From assembly GCA_012270625.1 (NCBI GenBank), contig JAAXHZ010000241.1, forward strand, positions 1 through 7,566: 7,566 nucleotides of DNA. Reading direction: 5' to 3'. The position numbers were made by a program, and so were the translations under genes. Below are positions 1 through 5,902 of the stretch, piece after piece; positions within the stretch are counted from its first letter, which is position 1; each line of letters opens with the position of its first letter. Under the pieces are notes generated by a model, which was not told where the DNA came from, ran no database searches, and saw only the letters and a list, made by a program, of their open reading frames with translations. Origin of the DNA: Dehalococcoidia bacterium. GTDB taxonomy: Bacteria; Chloroflexota; Dehalococcoidia; SAR202; UBA11138.

Positions 1-6
1 GCCCGC

Positions 7-705
7 TCAGACTGGATTGGTATTACCCCATACCGTCAGCACTTCATTGATAGGACGATTGAACCTGTCTTCGTCGTCCGCGACATCGTGCCACTTGATT
101 GTCCACAGCAGCTCGTCGGGATATCCTGTATTTCCACCAAAGTCGACCCACTCAAACGGGAATGTAATCGTGTCAGAGGGCTCTCTAATCGAGAACTCCT
201 TGCGTACGATAACCTTGCCTATGTCGAGACCGAGGCGGCTCAACTCTCTGCGTTTGGAAGATACGCGCAATGACAGAATGAAGTCTATATCCCGCCCTGT
301 CTGAAGCGGCTTCATCTGCTGCGCCGATGGCGACCATGCTTCTTCAGGAAGTGAAGATAGCACCCATTCCGCGATCCGCTCATATCGTCTGAGGTGCCGA
401 CTACGTACTGTCAGCCCCAGTACCAAATCATCCGGGTTACAACCGAGCGCGTTGGTGAGTGAGTCCACGTCTTCTGTAGAGATCACGAATCGTGGCTCAA
501 CTGGCCGGTTCGACTCCTCTGCCTCAAGAGTATAAGGTTCGTTGGAGAGTCTGCGGTCGGGGAACGGTGCGAACCGGCACGGTGACAGCACGCGCTCCAA
601 TAGCAGTGAAAGCGAGTTTGGACTGGTTCCGTCCCCGAATGGTGGGATGGAGCGACGTTCTCTCCGTCGCCATCCGTCGCGTGATGCCGATTCAGCAGTC
701 GTCAT
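7..705 (-). CDS. Hypothetical 232-residue protein, second gene of the GHKL ATPase operon
   Basis: I do not recognise the family. The ATG at 705 lies inside the end of the upstream ATPase gene, giving a 14-base overlap (692-705), so translation is probably coupled; a weak GGTGA lies just upstream of the ATG. The stop is at 7-9, so the gene is complete. The first ~65 residues are Arg/Ser/Pro-rich and look poorly ordered. A folded part seems to begin near FVISTEDVDSL (about residue 73). It contains an Arg-rich helical stretch, then GRDIDFILSLRV, then an alternating beta-like C-terminal half rich in Trp and Phe (FPFEWVDFGG, LLWTIKWHD), ending near the stop with NEVLTVWGN. There is no signal peptide, membrane segment or recognisable nuclease motif. 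The tight coupling suggests a dedicated partner or effector of the ATPase. This role is inferred from position only. Confidence 0.8.
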   Translation of the reverse strand: MTTAESASRDGWRRRERRSIPPFGDGTSPNSLSLLLERVLSPCRFAPFPDRRLSNEPYTLEAEESNRPVEPRFVISTEDVDSLTNALGCNPDDLVLGLTVRSRHLRRYERIAEWVLSSLPEEAWSPSAQQMKPLQTGRDIDFILSLRVSSKRRELSRLGLDIGKVIVRKEFSIREPSDTITFPFEWVDFGGNTGYPDELLWTIKWHDVADDEDRFNRPINEVLTVWGNTNPV

Positions 706-2611
706 TCGTCACCGGGTTTTCTTCCTCGCTCGTTTCGGATGTCGGTGGCGAATCGTCTCCAAGAAGATTCACTGCCACCTCCAGATTGGCAAACAGATCA
801 CGGTCAAAGTAGTCCGACTTTGCCTCAATCACTACGGGAAGGTTCTTGTGTATCTCTGTCCGGACGTCGAAACCGTTCTCGACAGCCACGCTCTGCGCAT
901 CTATGGCCGCGGAAGCCAGCCCCAGTCGCCCCGTTGGGTCGCGTCGCCTGTCGTCGTCTATCACCACCGACGGCTTGAGCGACACGACGACATTCGCGGT
1001 GTCCATTGGTGCATCATCCGTGAGGTTTATCTCTACGATGACGGTTACTCTAGAACCGCGGCGCGTGTTTTCCCTGCCTTCACGTATTCTCAGCTCGAAA
1101 GGGTCACGCGATTGCGGGGGGGGGGGGCGGGTAATTCCCAAGCCTCTACCCGACATTACATCGGATAGCAGATGGGCGAGTTTTCTGGTTCCTCCCATCG
1201 GTGTCGGTCGGGGAGGCGGGGTCAGGTCGCGCTGGAACTGTCGCGCGTACTGCTTAACCAGCCGGACGACTCTCTCCACAACCGTCCGCGCCGTCGCGCG
1301 CTCGTGTTCATCGTTCGGGTAGGCATCCTGAATCCGCTGTGAGTTGTGATTCCATGAATCATGTGATGGCGGCTCAGACAGGTGAAGCGCCTCCTCGGAG
1401 TCTGGGTGGCTGACGAACGTTCCCACGAATCTGGGCACGCTAGTGTTTCCTACGTTCATGTACTGGACGACCATTCTCGGGCCGCTGCGAATGAGCGCTA
1501 CGCTGTTTTCCAGATCGTCATTATCGTCACTGTATTCGTCCCTGTCCGGGTCGTCATCCAGCCCTTTGAATGCCACCGTGCCGGGCTGTCTGCCATCGAT
1601 ACGATTAAAGCTACGCTTCTCTTCATGTGGACCAGATTCCGGAATGTTGAGATCGATCAACTCGTAGCAGTCTATATACGGCAACAGATCCTGCCTGACT
1701 TTCGGCTCCGGCGAAGCTTGGGGGCAGTAGTCATTCCAAAGCTCGACCGATAGCTGGTTCGACAGGATTCGGGGCCACCAGTATCTTTCCACCGAGTTCC
1801 GGACTACGTCCATATTCATCCACGATCCTACGATCATAATCGACGTGCCATACTCTTCACGGCTGCGCTCCTCGAACCCAAGCCGCTTGGCGACGTCGTG
1901 TGCCTGCTCATCCACTAGTGGCCTGCATACCACCTGCTTGAATTCGTTCAACTGATGGTCGCCGAACAGTGCACGCCCCTTGTACCGCTTCCCGTTCCAA
2001 GTATGTCCATCGAAAGTGGCGCAGCCGAACAGCCTCGCATGATTGCCGTCTGTTTCCGCACAAGGCTTGAATACGCTGTACACCAAGAACGTGTTACAGT
2101 CGGACTCTTCCTCATAGACCTCTTTGCCGAATCCATACGATCCGCCGCGACTGCCCACCGCACCCGCCGAGTCCTGACCAAACGACAGGCACAACTCCTC
2201 GAACCTGTCCTTGTCGTCGGTGGCGTCGTAACCCAGGCCGCATGTGTTGCTGTCTTCAATGAGGGTAACTTCCAAATCCGGCACTCTTTTGTCTCGAAGC
2301 CGCTGGAACGTGTTGCCTGACTTCAGCCCCAGTTTCTCTAGCCTCCCCATCGGCGAATCTTCAAAGTCCAGCTGAAGCATATCTCGGAACTCGCTCGCCC
2401 TTTCCCCAGAGAGTTTTAGATTCTGAAGCACTACCTCAGTTTTTAGATTCGGAAGTGTCGCATCGACACTGTTCTGGATCGCCTCGCGCACCACTCGGTC
2501 CACTGTGTTCAGCCCCGACCCTTCGAGCGAATGCCGTCGCGTAGTCGATCTCACCCTGTCGTTTGGGTCCTCCTCGACGAAGAACCACTTTGCGTCGTGT
2601 CTTGCGCTCAT
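692..2611 (-). CDS. GHKL-fold (Hsp90/MutL-like) ATP-binding protein, 639 residues
   Basis: The N-terminal third carries the Bergerat ATP-binding fold of the GHKL superfamily. The N box is REAIQNSVDA (residues 42-51; E43 candidate general base, N47 candidate Mg ligand). The G1-like box is EDSNTCGLG (119-127; D120 in the adenine-contacting position). The glycine-rich lid is GSRGGSYGFGK (153-163), and a YGTS motif follows at 254-257. Residues ~270-420 probably form the second (transducer-like) domain, with an acidic insertion at ~351-368 and a motif around SEPPSHDSW (412-420). A basic helical segment at 437-462 leads to a Pro-rich linker (464-499), and then a beta-rich C-terminal domain with an acidic tail. 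There is no kinase phosphoacceptor, membrane segment or signal peptide. GHKL ATPases of this kind act as ATP-gated clamps, some of them in restriction or anti-phage systems, but the substrate here is unknown. GGAGAG at 2621-2626 precedes the ATG by 9 bases. Confidence 0.85.
   Translation of the reverse strand: MSARHDAKWFFVEEDPNDRVRSTTRRHSLEGSGLNTVDRVVREAIQNSVDATLPNLKTEVVLQNLKLSGERASEFRDMLQLDFEDSPMGRLEKLGLKSGNTFQRLRDKRVPDLEVTLIEDSNTCGLGYDATDDKDRFEELCLSFGQDSAGAVGSRGGSYGFGKEVYEEESDCNTFLVYSVFKPCAETDGNHARLFGCATFDGHTWNGKRYKGRALFGDHQLNEFKQVVCRPLVDEQAHDVAKRLGFEERSREEYGTSIMIVGSWMNMDVVRNSVERYWWPRILSNQLSVELWNDYCPQASPEPKVRQDLLPYIDCYELIDLNIPESGPHEEKRSFNRIDGRQPGTVAFKGLDDDPDRDEYSDDNDDLENSVALIRSGPRMVVQYMNVGNTSVPRFVGTFVSHPDSEEALHLSEPPSHDSWNHNSQRIQDAYPNDEHERATARTVVERVVRLVKQYARQFQRDLTPPPRPTPMGGTRKLAHLLSDVMSGRGLGITRPPPPQSRDPFELRIREGRENTRRGSRVTVIVEINLTDDAPMDTANVVVSLKPSVVIDDDRRRDPTGRLGLASAAIDAQSVAVENGFDVRTEIHKNLPVVIEAKSDYFDRDLFANLEVAVNLLGDDSPPTSETSEEENPVTNDDC
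1116..1127 (-). repeat. 12-base mononucleotide C tract (G on + strand) inside the ATPase gene
   Basis: The plus strand shows twelve consecutive G, read as CGC CCC CCC CCC CCG CAA on the coding strand and giving R495 P496-P499 Q500. By hand, one extra C brings TGA after three more residues (about 502 residues total). One fewer C brings TGA after eight residues (about 506 total). Other prolines of the same linker use mixed codons (CCG, CCT, CCC), so the pure tract is not simply codon preference. Tracts of this length are slippage-prone and are also sequencing-error hotspots. Confidence 0.9.
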
Positions 2612-2661
2612 CAGACCATGCTCTCCGGGTTTTTCGATTGCCGCTCCACTCTGCCCCGACT

Positions 2662-2689
2662 ACTATACATTACACGAAAGTAGTGTCCA
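2662..2689 (-). promoter_or_regulatory. Candidate sigma70-type promoter for the ATPase operon
   Basis: On the minus strand, TGGACA (2689-2684, one mismatch to TTGACA) and TATAGT (2667-2662, one mismatch to TATAAT) are separated by 16 bases. Transcription would start near 2655, leaving a leader of about 45 bases before the ATG at 2611. An inverted pair ACTACT (2659-2664) and AGTAGT (2679-2684) brackets the -10 region and spacer and could be an operator. No experimental support; the call rests on consensus matching. Confidence 0.45.
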
Positions 2690-2742
2690 CCTCTCAACTT
2701 GGAACCAGGCCTCAATACTGACATTTGTGCTCGTATCTCCCC

Positions 2743-3972
2743 ATGACCCGCCTCCGACTTCCACCAGTGCCGGTTTTCCTCATCATGGCTATCGTTGCCG
2801 AAATGGCGGCTATGACTTTCGCCACGATGTCGGCGGTGTACCGAATCACTGAGGCCGGACTCAACCCACTTCAGCTAATCCTTGTTGGCACGGTGCTGGA
2901 GCTGACAGTGCTGCTGACCGACGTGCCCACGGGTGTCCTTGCCGATGTGTACAGCCGGAGACTGTCGATGGTCGTCGGTTATGTCCTTATTGGAGTTGGC
3001 TATATCCTGGAAGGGTCACTGCCGATATTCGCTTCGATCCTGCTTGCGCAGATCGTCTGGGGGATTGGATTCACATTCGTCAGCGGCGCTTTTCAAGCGT
3101 GGCTGGCCGATGAGCTCAGGGATGACTCGAAGACCGCGAGTGTGTTTGTCAGGGCCGCTAAGTTCGAGTCTTTCGGCGCTCTGGCAGGCATATGTTTGAG
3201 CGCTGTACTGGCCACGATCTATGTAGGGCTTTCACTCGTGGCAGGAGGTGTGATTTTTCTCGCTCTCGCGGTGTTCGTAGCCCTATCTATGACCGAGGAA
3301 GGGTTCATCCCCAAATCGAATACCCAGCGCGCCACCTTTCAATCGATGGCACATGTACTTAGAACGGGAATTCGCGCGGTGTCCCTCAGCCGTGTGCTCA
3401 TGGTCCTGGTGGCGATAGAGGTCTTCTACGGAATGTCCAGCGAACCGTTCGACAGGCTGTGGGCAAAGCACGCCTTGGAAGTGTTCGAGTTTCCGAGGAT
3501 CGCCGAACTCGATCCGATCGTATGGTTCGGAGTCATACAGGCTGCGAGCGCGGTCGGCGGCATCGTGGCGATCGCAGTAGCGGAACGAGTCATTCCGGTA
3601 GATCGCCCCTGGGCGCCTCGTGTCGCCCTTTCAGTGGTGAACGCCGTAATGATAGGAGCTACACTCACGTTCGCCCTCACCGGCTCCTTCGGAGTCGCGA
3701 TTGCCATGGTTGTCGTCGTTTACATCCTCCACCGTGTAGCTTGGCCGTTCGCAGCGGCCTGGATCAACCGCAACTGTGAGTCCGAATACCGGGCGACAGT
3801 GTTCTCTCTTCACGAACAGGCGAACTCGTTCGGCCAGGTGGTTTTCGGCCCTGGCATGGGCCTGCTGGCGACCATTCGCGGACTGCGCACCGCCCTGATA
3901 GGGGTATCGATTCTTCTGGTGCCCCCACAGCTCCTATACCTGGTGAGGGAGCCACATCAGCGAGAGAAGTGA
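2743..3972 (+). CDS. MFS transporter, DHA3-like efflux permease
   Basis: A 409-residue, highly hydrophobic protein with the length and pattern expected of a 12-helix Major Facilitator Superfamily permease, located in the cytoplasmic membrane. The first helix covers about residues 8-31. MFS motif A follows helix 2 as DVPTGVLADVYSRR (60-73). A central hydrophilic loop at ~185-215 separates the two halves. The C-terminal half has SLHEQANSFGQVVFGPGMG, a pattern common in DHA3-type proton-coupled drug or tetracycline exporters. The substrate cannot be told from sequence. I chose the ATG at 2743 because the first helix starts shortly after; a TTG at 2725 would add six residues. No convincing Shine-Dalgarno sequence precedes either start, so a leaderless or weakly initiated mRNA is possible. 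It is divergent from the ATPase operon across 131 bases and has no clear terminator downstream. Confidence 0.88.
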   Translation: MTRLRLPPVPVFLIMAIVAEMAAMTFATMSAVYRITEAGLNPLQLILVGTVLELTVLLTDVPTGVLADVYSRRLSMVVGYVLIGVGYILEGSLPIFASILLAQIVWGIGFTFVSGAFQAWLADELRDDSKTASVFVRAAKFESFGALAGICLSAVLATIYVGLSLVAGGVIFLALAVFVALSMTEEGFIPKSNTQRATFQSMAHVLRTGIRAVSLSRVLMVLVAIEVFYGMSSEPFDRLWAKHALEVFEFPRIAELDPIVWFGVIQAASAVGGIVAIAVAERVIPVDRPWAPRVALSVVNAVMIGATLTFALTGSFGVAIAMVVVVYILHRVAWPFAAAWINRNCESEYRATVFSLHEQANSFGQVVFGPGMGLLATIRGLRTALIGVSILLVPPQLLYLVREPHQREK

Positions 3973-4000
3973 TTGGAATCCTCGGGCAGTCTCATTCATG

Positions 4001-4134
4001 CATATCGTTTTACCAGGAGGTCGGCAGAGAGAAGCCACTGGGGGTTGTGATCACAGAAACCGTTTTCCCACTGAGAACATCGGTTTTCTATCGATCATGT
4101 CTCGGCAGAGATCATTGATGCTGAAAACGATATG
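4001..4134. repeat. 11-bp inverted repeat pair bounding a 134-bp segment
   Basis: CATATCGTTTT at 4001-4011 is repeated in exact inverted orientation at 4124-4134, and similarity continues loosely inward (ACCAG against CAGCA). Inside is a second imperfect inverted pair, GAAACCG near 4056-4062 and CGGTTTTC at 4081-4088. The overall shape is MITE-like, but I see no clear target-site duplication in the flanks. No second copy is visible in this window. Confidence 0.5.
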
Positions 4135-4141
4135 TGCGCCA

Positions 4142-4153
4142 AAAAACGTTTTT
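4142..4153. promoter_or_regulatory. 12-bp perfect palindrome AAAAACGTTTTT, possible operator
   Basis: A perfect AT-rich dyad lies 75 bases upstream of the ATG at 4229. It may be a regulator binding site for that gene. The function is a guess; only the symmetry is seen. Confidence 0.25.
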
Positions 4154-4228
4154 CTTTCGGAGGGGGTAGTGCAAAGTATCCAGGATAGCTGAGCAGAACG
4201 TACTAGAACACAAGGAAGGTCTTGAAAG

Positions 4229-5059
4229 ATGCAACGCTCCACCTATCTTGCGCATCCAGATGTACAGTGCTTTACTGAATGGGCCACTCATATCGTGACC
4301 GATGACTGGAAGCTTGTACATAGCTGATGTGGGAAAAGGCTCGGGAAATTTTCCTGCGTTTCCATTTACGATGCTTACACGCAATACAAATGGAAAGGAA
4401 AGAACTTCAAGCAAACGACTGCATTCCTCGATGGCTTCAGAAACGTGTTCCGGGAGACAGTCGCCGCAGACCCTGCTACTGATGCTGACAAGGACAGATT
4501 CAAGGACGCCGCCGTCTCGGTTATGAAGTGGGGTGGCATCACAAGGTATGACAAACTGTGCGAATTGGGGAAAGAGGCACTCCGGGAGCTTAAGGAAAAT
4601 GCCCGCAGGCTTGATCCAGAACACGCGGACACAAATAACTTGAGGGGCTTCAAATACATGGGGGCTGGTTACAGCAAGATCTACTCACTCATGCTTGACG
4701 ATTTCCCTATCTACGATAGTCGAGTCGCATGCGCGTTGACGTCTCTCATATGGATATTCTGCGTAGAGAAGCACTTTCAGAGAATTCCAGAGCATCTCTG
4801 CTTGGGCGTACCCAATGGCAGGGTAGGAAATAGGAACCCTTGTGGGTTTCCCAGTACCAATGGGGGGCGTAGATACGCAGATTCCAATCTGAAAGCCGCA
4901 TGGCTCTTGGGAACCTTGGCGAACCGAGGAAAATTCGCCACCTTGCCGGCTGAGCATCGGGTCATAGCCTTGCAGTCAGCGCTCTTCATGATTGGCTACA
5001 TGCCGTTGAAACAGGACGCGATAAAGAAAAGAAGACGTGGTCCACTGAGCGCGCGGTGA
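4229..5059 (+). pseudogene. Interrupted gene, OGG-fold glycosylase-like protein (in-frame TGA at codon 33)
   Basis: An ATG at 4229 with AAGGAAGG (4212-4219) nine bases upstream opens a frame that reads 32 codons (MQRSTYLAHPDVQ... to ...WKLVHS), meets TGA at 4325-4327, and then continues in the same frame for 243 codons to a TGA at 5057-5059. The sequence on both sides of the stop reads as one coherent protein of 276 codons. Downstream segments include CVSIYDAYTQYKWKG, VMKWGGI, GAGYSKIYSLMLDDFPIYDSRVA (split here: K150, D163) and a WLL segment near the end. The Lys followed by Asp in a PxxDxxV context resembles the catalytic Lys/Asp pair of HhH-GPD/OGG DNA glycosylases, though the spacing is shorter (13 residues against 19 in OGG1). 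The family call is tentative. A GTG at 4445 could start a 204-residue fragment, but it lacks a ribosome binding site. Base composition is lower in GC than the neighbouring genes. Confidence 0.6.
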
Positions 5060-5064
5060 CAACC

Positions 5065-5093
5065 TTGTATCCATGCACCGGGGATGCTATTGT
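5065..5093 (+). promoter_or_regulatory. Candidate extended -10 promoter giving a leaderless antitoxin mRNA
   Basis: TTGTAT (5065-5070) lies 17 bases before TATTGT (5088-5093), which is preceded by TGC, making an extended -10 (TGCTATTGT). A start six to seven bases downstream would fall on the A of the antitoxin ATG at 5100. No Shine-Dalgarno sequence is evident before that ATG, which fits a leaderless transcript. The -35 match is poor. Confidence 0.35.
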
Positions 5094-5099
5094 CGTGAT

Positions 5100-5330
5100 A
5101 TGGCTAATCTGCAAGTAAAGAATATGCCCGACGCCCTTCATAAGCGTTTGCGCCGCCAAGCTCGTCAGAACGACACTACCATCAGATCCGTGGTAATCTC
5201 CGCTGTCGAGCGCGAGTTGGCGTGGATGGAGTGGCAAGAACGTTTTAATCAGCGCGCCAAGACCAACCCAGATTCCAGTCCTGCCGCTCTGCTCATAGAG
5301 GAACGCATGCGTTGCGCCGACGAGGATTGA
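5100..5330 (+). CDS. vapB: Ribbon-helix-helix antitoxin, FitA/VapB type
   Basis: A 76-residue protein with the usual antitoxin layout. A short N-terminal strand ANLQVKNMP (2-10) is followed by two helices (DALHKRLRRQARQ and SVVISAVERELAW, about 11-42) forming the DNA-binding ribbon-helix-helix dimer. A C-terminal tail (SSPAALLIEERMR, 59-71) matches the toxin-neutralising segment of VapB/FitA proteins. Such antitoxins bind the PIN toxin and repress their own operon. The ATG at 5100 is chosen because the family normally begins directly at the strand; an in-frame ATG at 5073 would add nine residues (MHRGCYCRD) unlike the family. The stop TGA overlaps the toxin ATG by one base (TGATG, 5328-5332), so translation is probably coupled. 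The exact VapB versus FitA subfamily is not resolved. Confidence 0.85.
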   Translation: MANLQVKNMPDALHKRLRRQARQNDTTIRSVVISAVERELAWMEWQERFNQRAKTNPDSSPAALLIEERMRCADED

Positions 5331-5734
5331 TGATCGCCGGATACGTCATCGATGCCTCCGTGGCGATCGAGTACCTTTTGGGAACGCCGCCGGGTCAAGT
5401 AGTCGCTGAGCTAATCGAGAGTTCCTCGTTGATCGCGCCCGAATTGATGGATGTGGAGGTGCTCTCGACACTCCGCAGTTCAGTGTTACGTGGTGAAATC
5501 GAAGAGGCGCGGGCGCTGATGGCTATTGACGATCTAGTCAGGTGGCCCGTGCACCGGATTCCTCACCGCGATTTATCCAGACTCGCTTGGCGGCATTACC
5601 GAAACATTACTGCCTATGACGCCTTCTATGTAGCCGCGGCCCACGCCTTTGACCTTTCCCTGCTGACTGCGGATGGCCGCCTGTCACGAGCATCAGGCCT
5701 CGGTATCCGGGTGCAATACGTTCCGTTAAGCTGA
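5330..5734 (+). CDS. vapC: PIN-domain ribonuclease toxin, VapC/FitB type
   Basis: A 134-residue single-domain PIN protein. Acidic metal-binding residues are in the expected places: D8 in YVIDAS, E43 in LMDVEVL, D97 in ITAYDAFYVAAA, and D115 in LLTADGRLS. The spacing and total length fit VapC-type toxins, which cleave tRNA or other RNA with Mg2+ when freed from the antitoxin. All four residues are intact, so the enzyme is probably active. The ATG at 5330 is chosen because it overlaps the antitoxin stop (TGATG); an in-frame ATG at 5312 would add six residues (MRRRGL) inside the antitoxin gene. Type II toxin-antitoxin pairs are common in accessory regions and may stabilise the adjacent island. 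Confidence 0.9.
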   Translation: MIAGYVIDASVAIEYLLGTPPGQVVAELIESSSLIAPELMDVEVLSTLRSSVLRGEIEEARALMAIDDLVRWPVHRIPHRDLSRLAWRHYRNITAYDAFYVAAAHAFDLSLLTADGRLSRASGLGIRVQYVPLS

Positions 5735-5902
5735 ATCTATCCTCTTGCCTACCACGAGTAACTAGGGTAGAGTAGCGCTTGTATTCTGGGCCTGTAGAAA
5801 GGCGTGTCCGAGTGCCGGAGCCGCAGAATCCGACACGTCGTCCGCCCGGGAAAAATCTCAACTGCATCGCGGCCCAAGCACTCGAAATACAGGAGGCCAG
5901 AC
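5735..5902 (+). promoter_or_regulatory. Intergenic region with a hairpin ahead of the molybdenum hydroxylase gene
   Basis: These 168 bases carry no gene. A short inverted pair CTACC (5749-5753) and GGTAG (5766-5770) follows the toxin stop and is too weak to call a terminator. A stronger stem is possible between CGTGTC (5803-5808) and GACACG (5832-5837), with an inner CGG/CCG pairing. AGGAGG at 5891-5896 is a strong ribosome binding site, six bases before the ATG at 5903. The promoter is not clear. Confidence 0.4.

Larger units (their letters stand above)
3973..4228 (+). other. Palindrome-rich intergenic region without a convincing gene
   Basis: 256 bases between the MFS gene and the broken gene at 4229. 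They hold an 11-base perfect inverted repeat (CATATCGTTTT at 4001-4011 and its complement at 4124-4134), a direct repeat TCGGCAGAGA (4021-4030 and 4102-4111), and two perfect palindromes, TGTGATCACA (4046-4055) and AAAAACGTTTTT (4142-4153). Small reading frames on either strand show no family features and no ribosome binding site. The region could be an operator array, a structured RNA, or a remnant of a small inverted-repeat element. I cannot choose among these from sequence alone. Confidence 0.5.

Noticed and set aside
542..1168. A 208-codon plus-strand frame across the end of the ATPase gene
   Set aside because: It spans the overlap of two minus-strand genes, is Arg/Ser/His-rich without domain features, and includes the poly-G run.
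2609..2619. A minimal upstream frame, ATG GTC TGA, overlapping the ATPase ATG (TGATG)
   Set aside because: The GGAGAG site is only one base from this ATG and better spaced for the main start, so the two-codon frame is probably chance.
4046..4055. TGTGATCACA as a CRP-type site
   Set aside because: CRP half-sites TGTGA and TCACA need a six-base spacer; here they abut, so it is only a palindrome.
4112..4624. A 170-codon minus-strand frame over the interrupted gene
   Set aside because: The plus-strand frame has a ribosome binding site, a coherent protein and family-like motifs. The antisense frame has neither a start signal nor a recognisable pattern.
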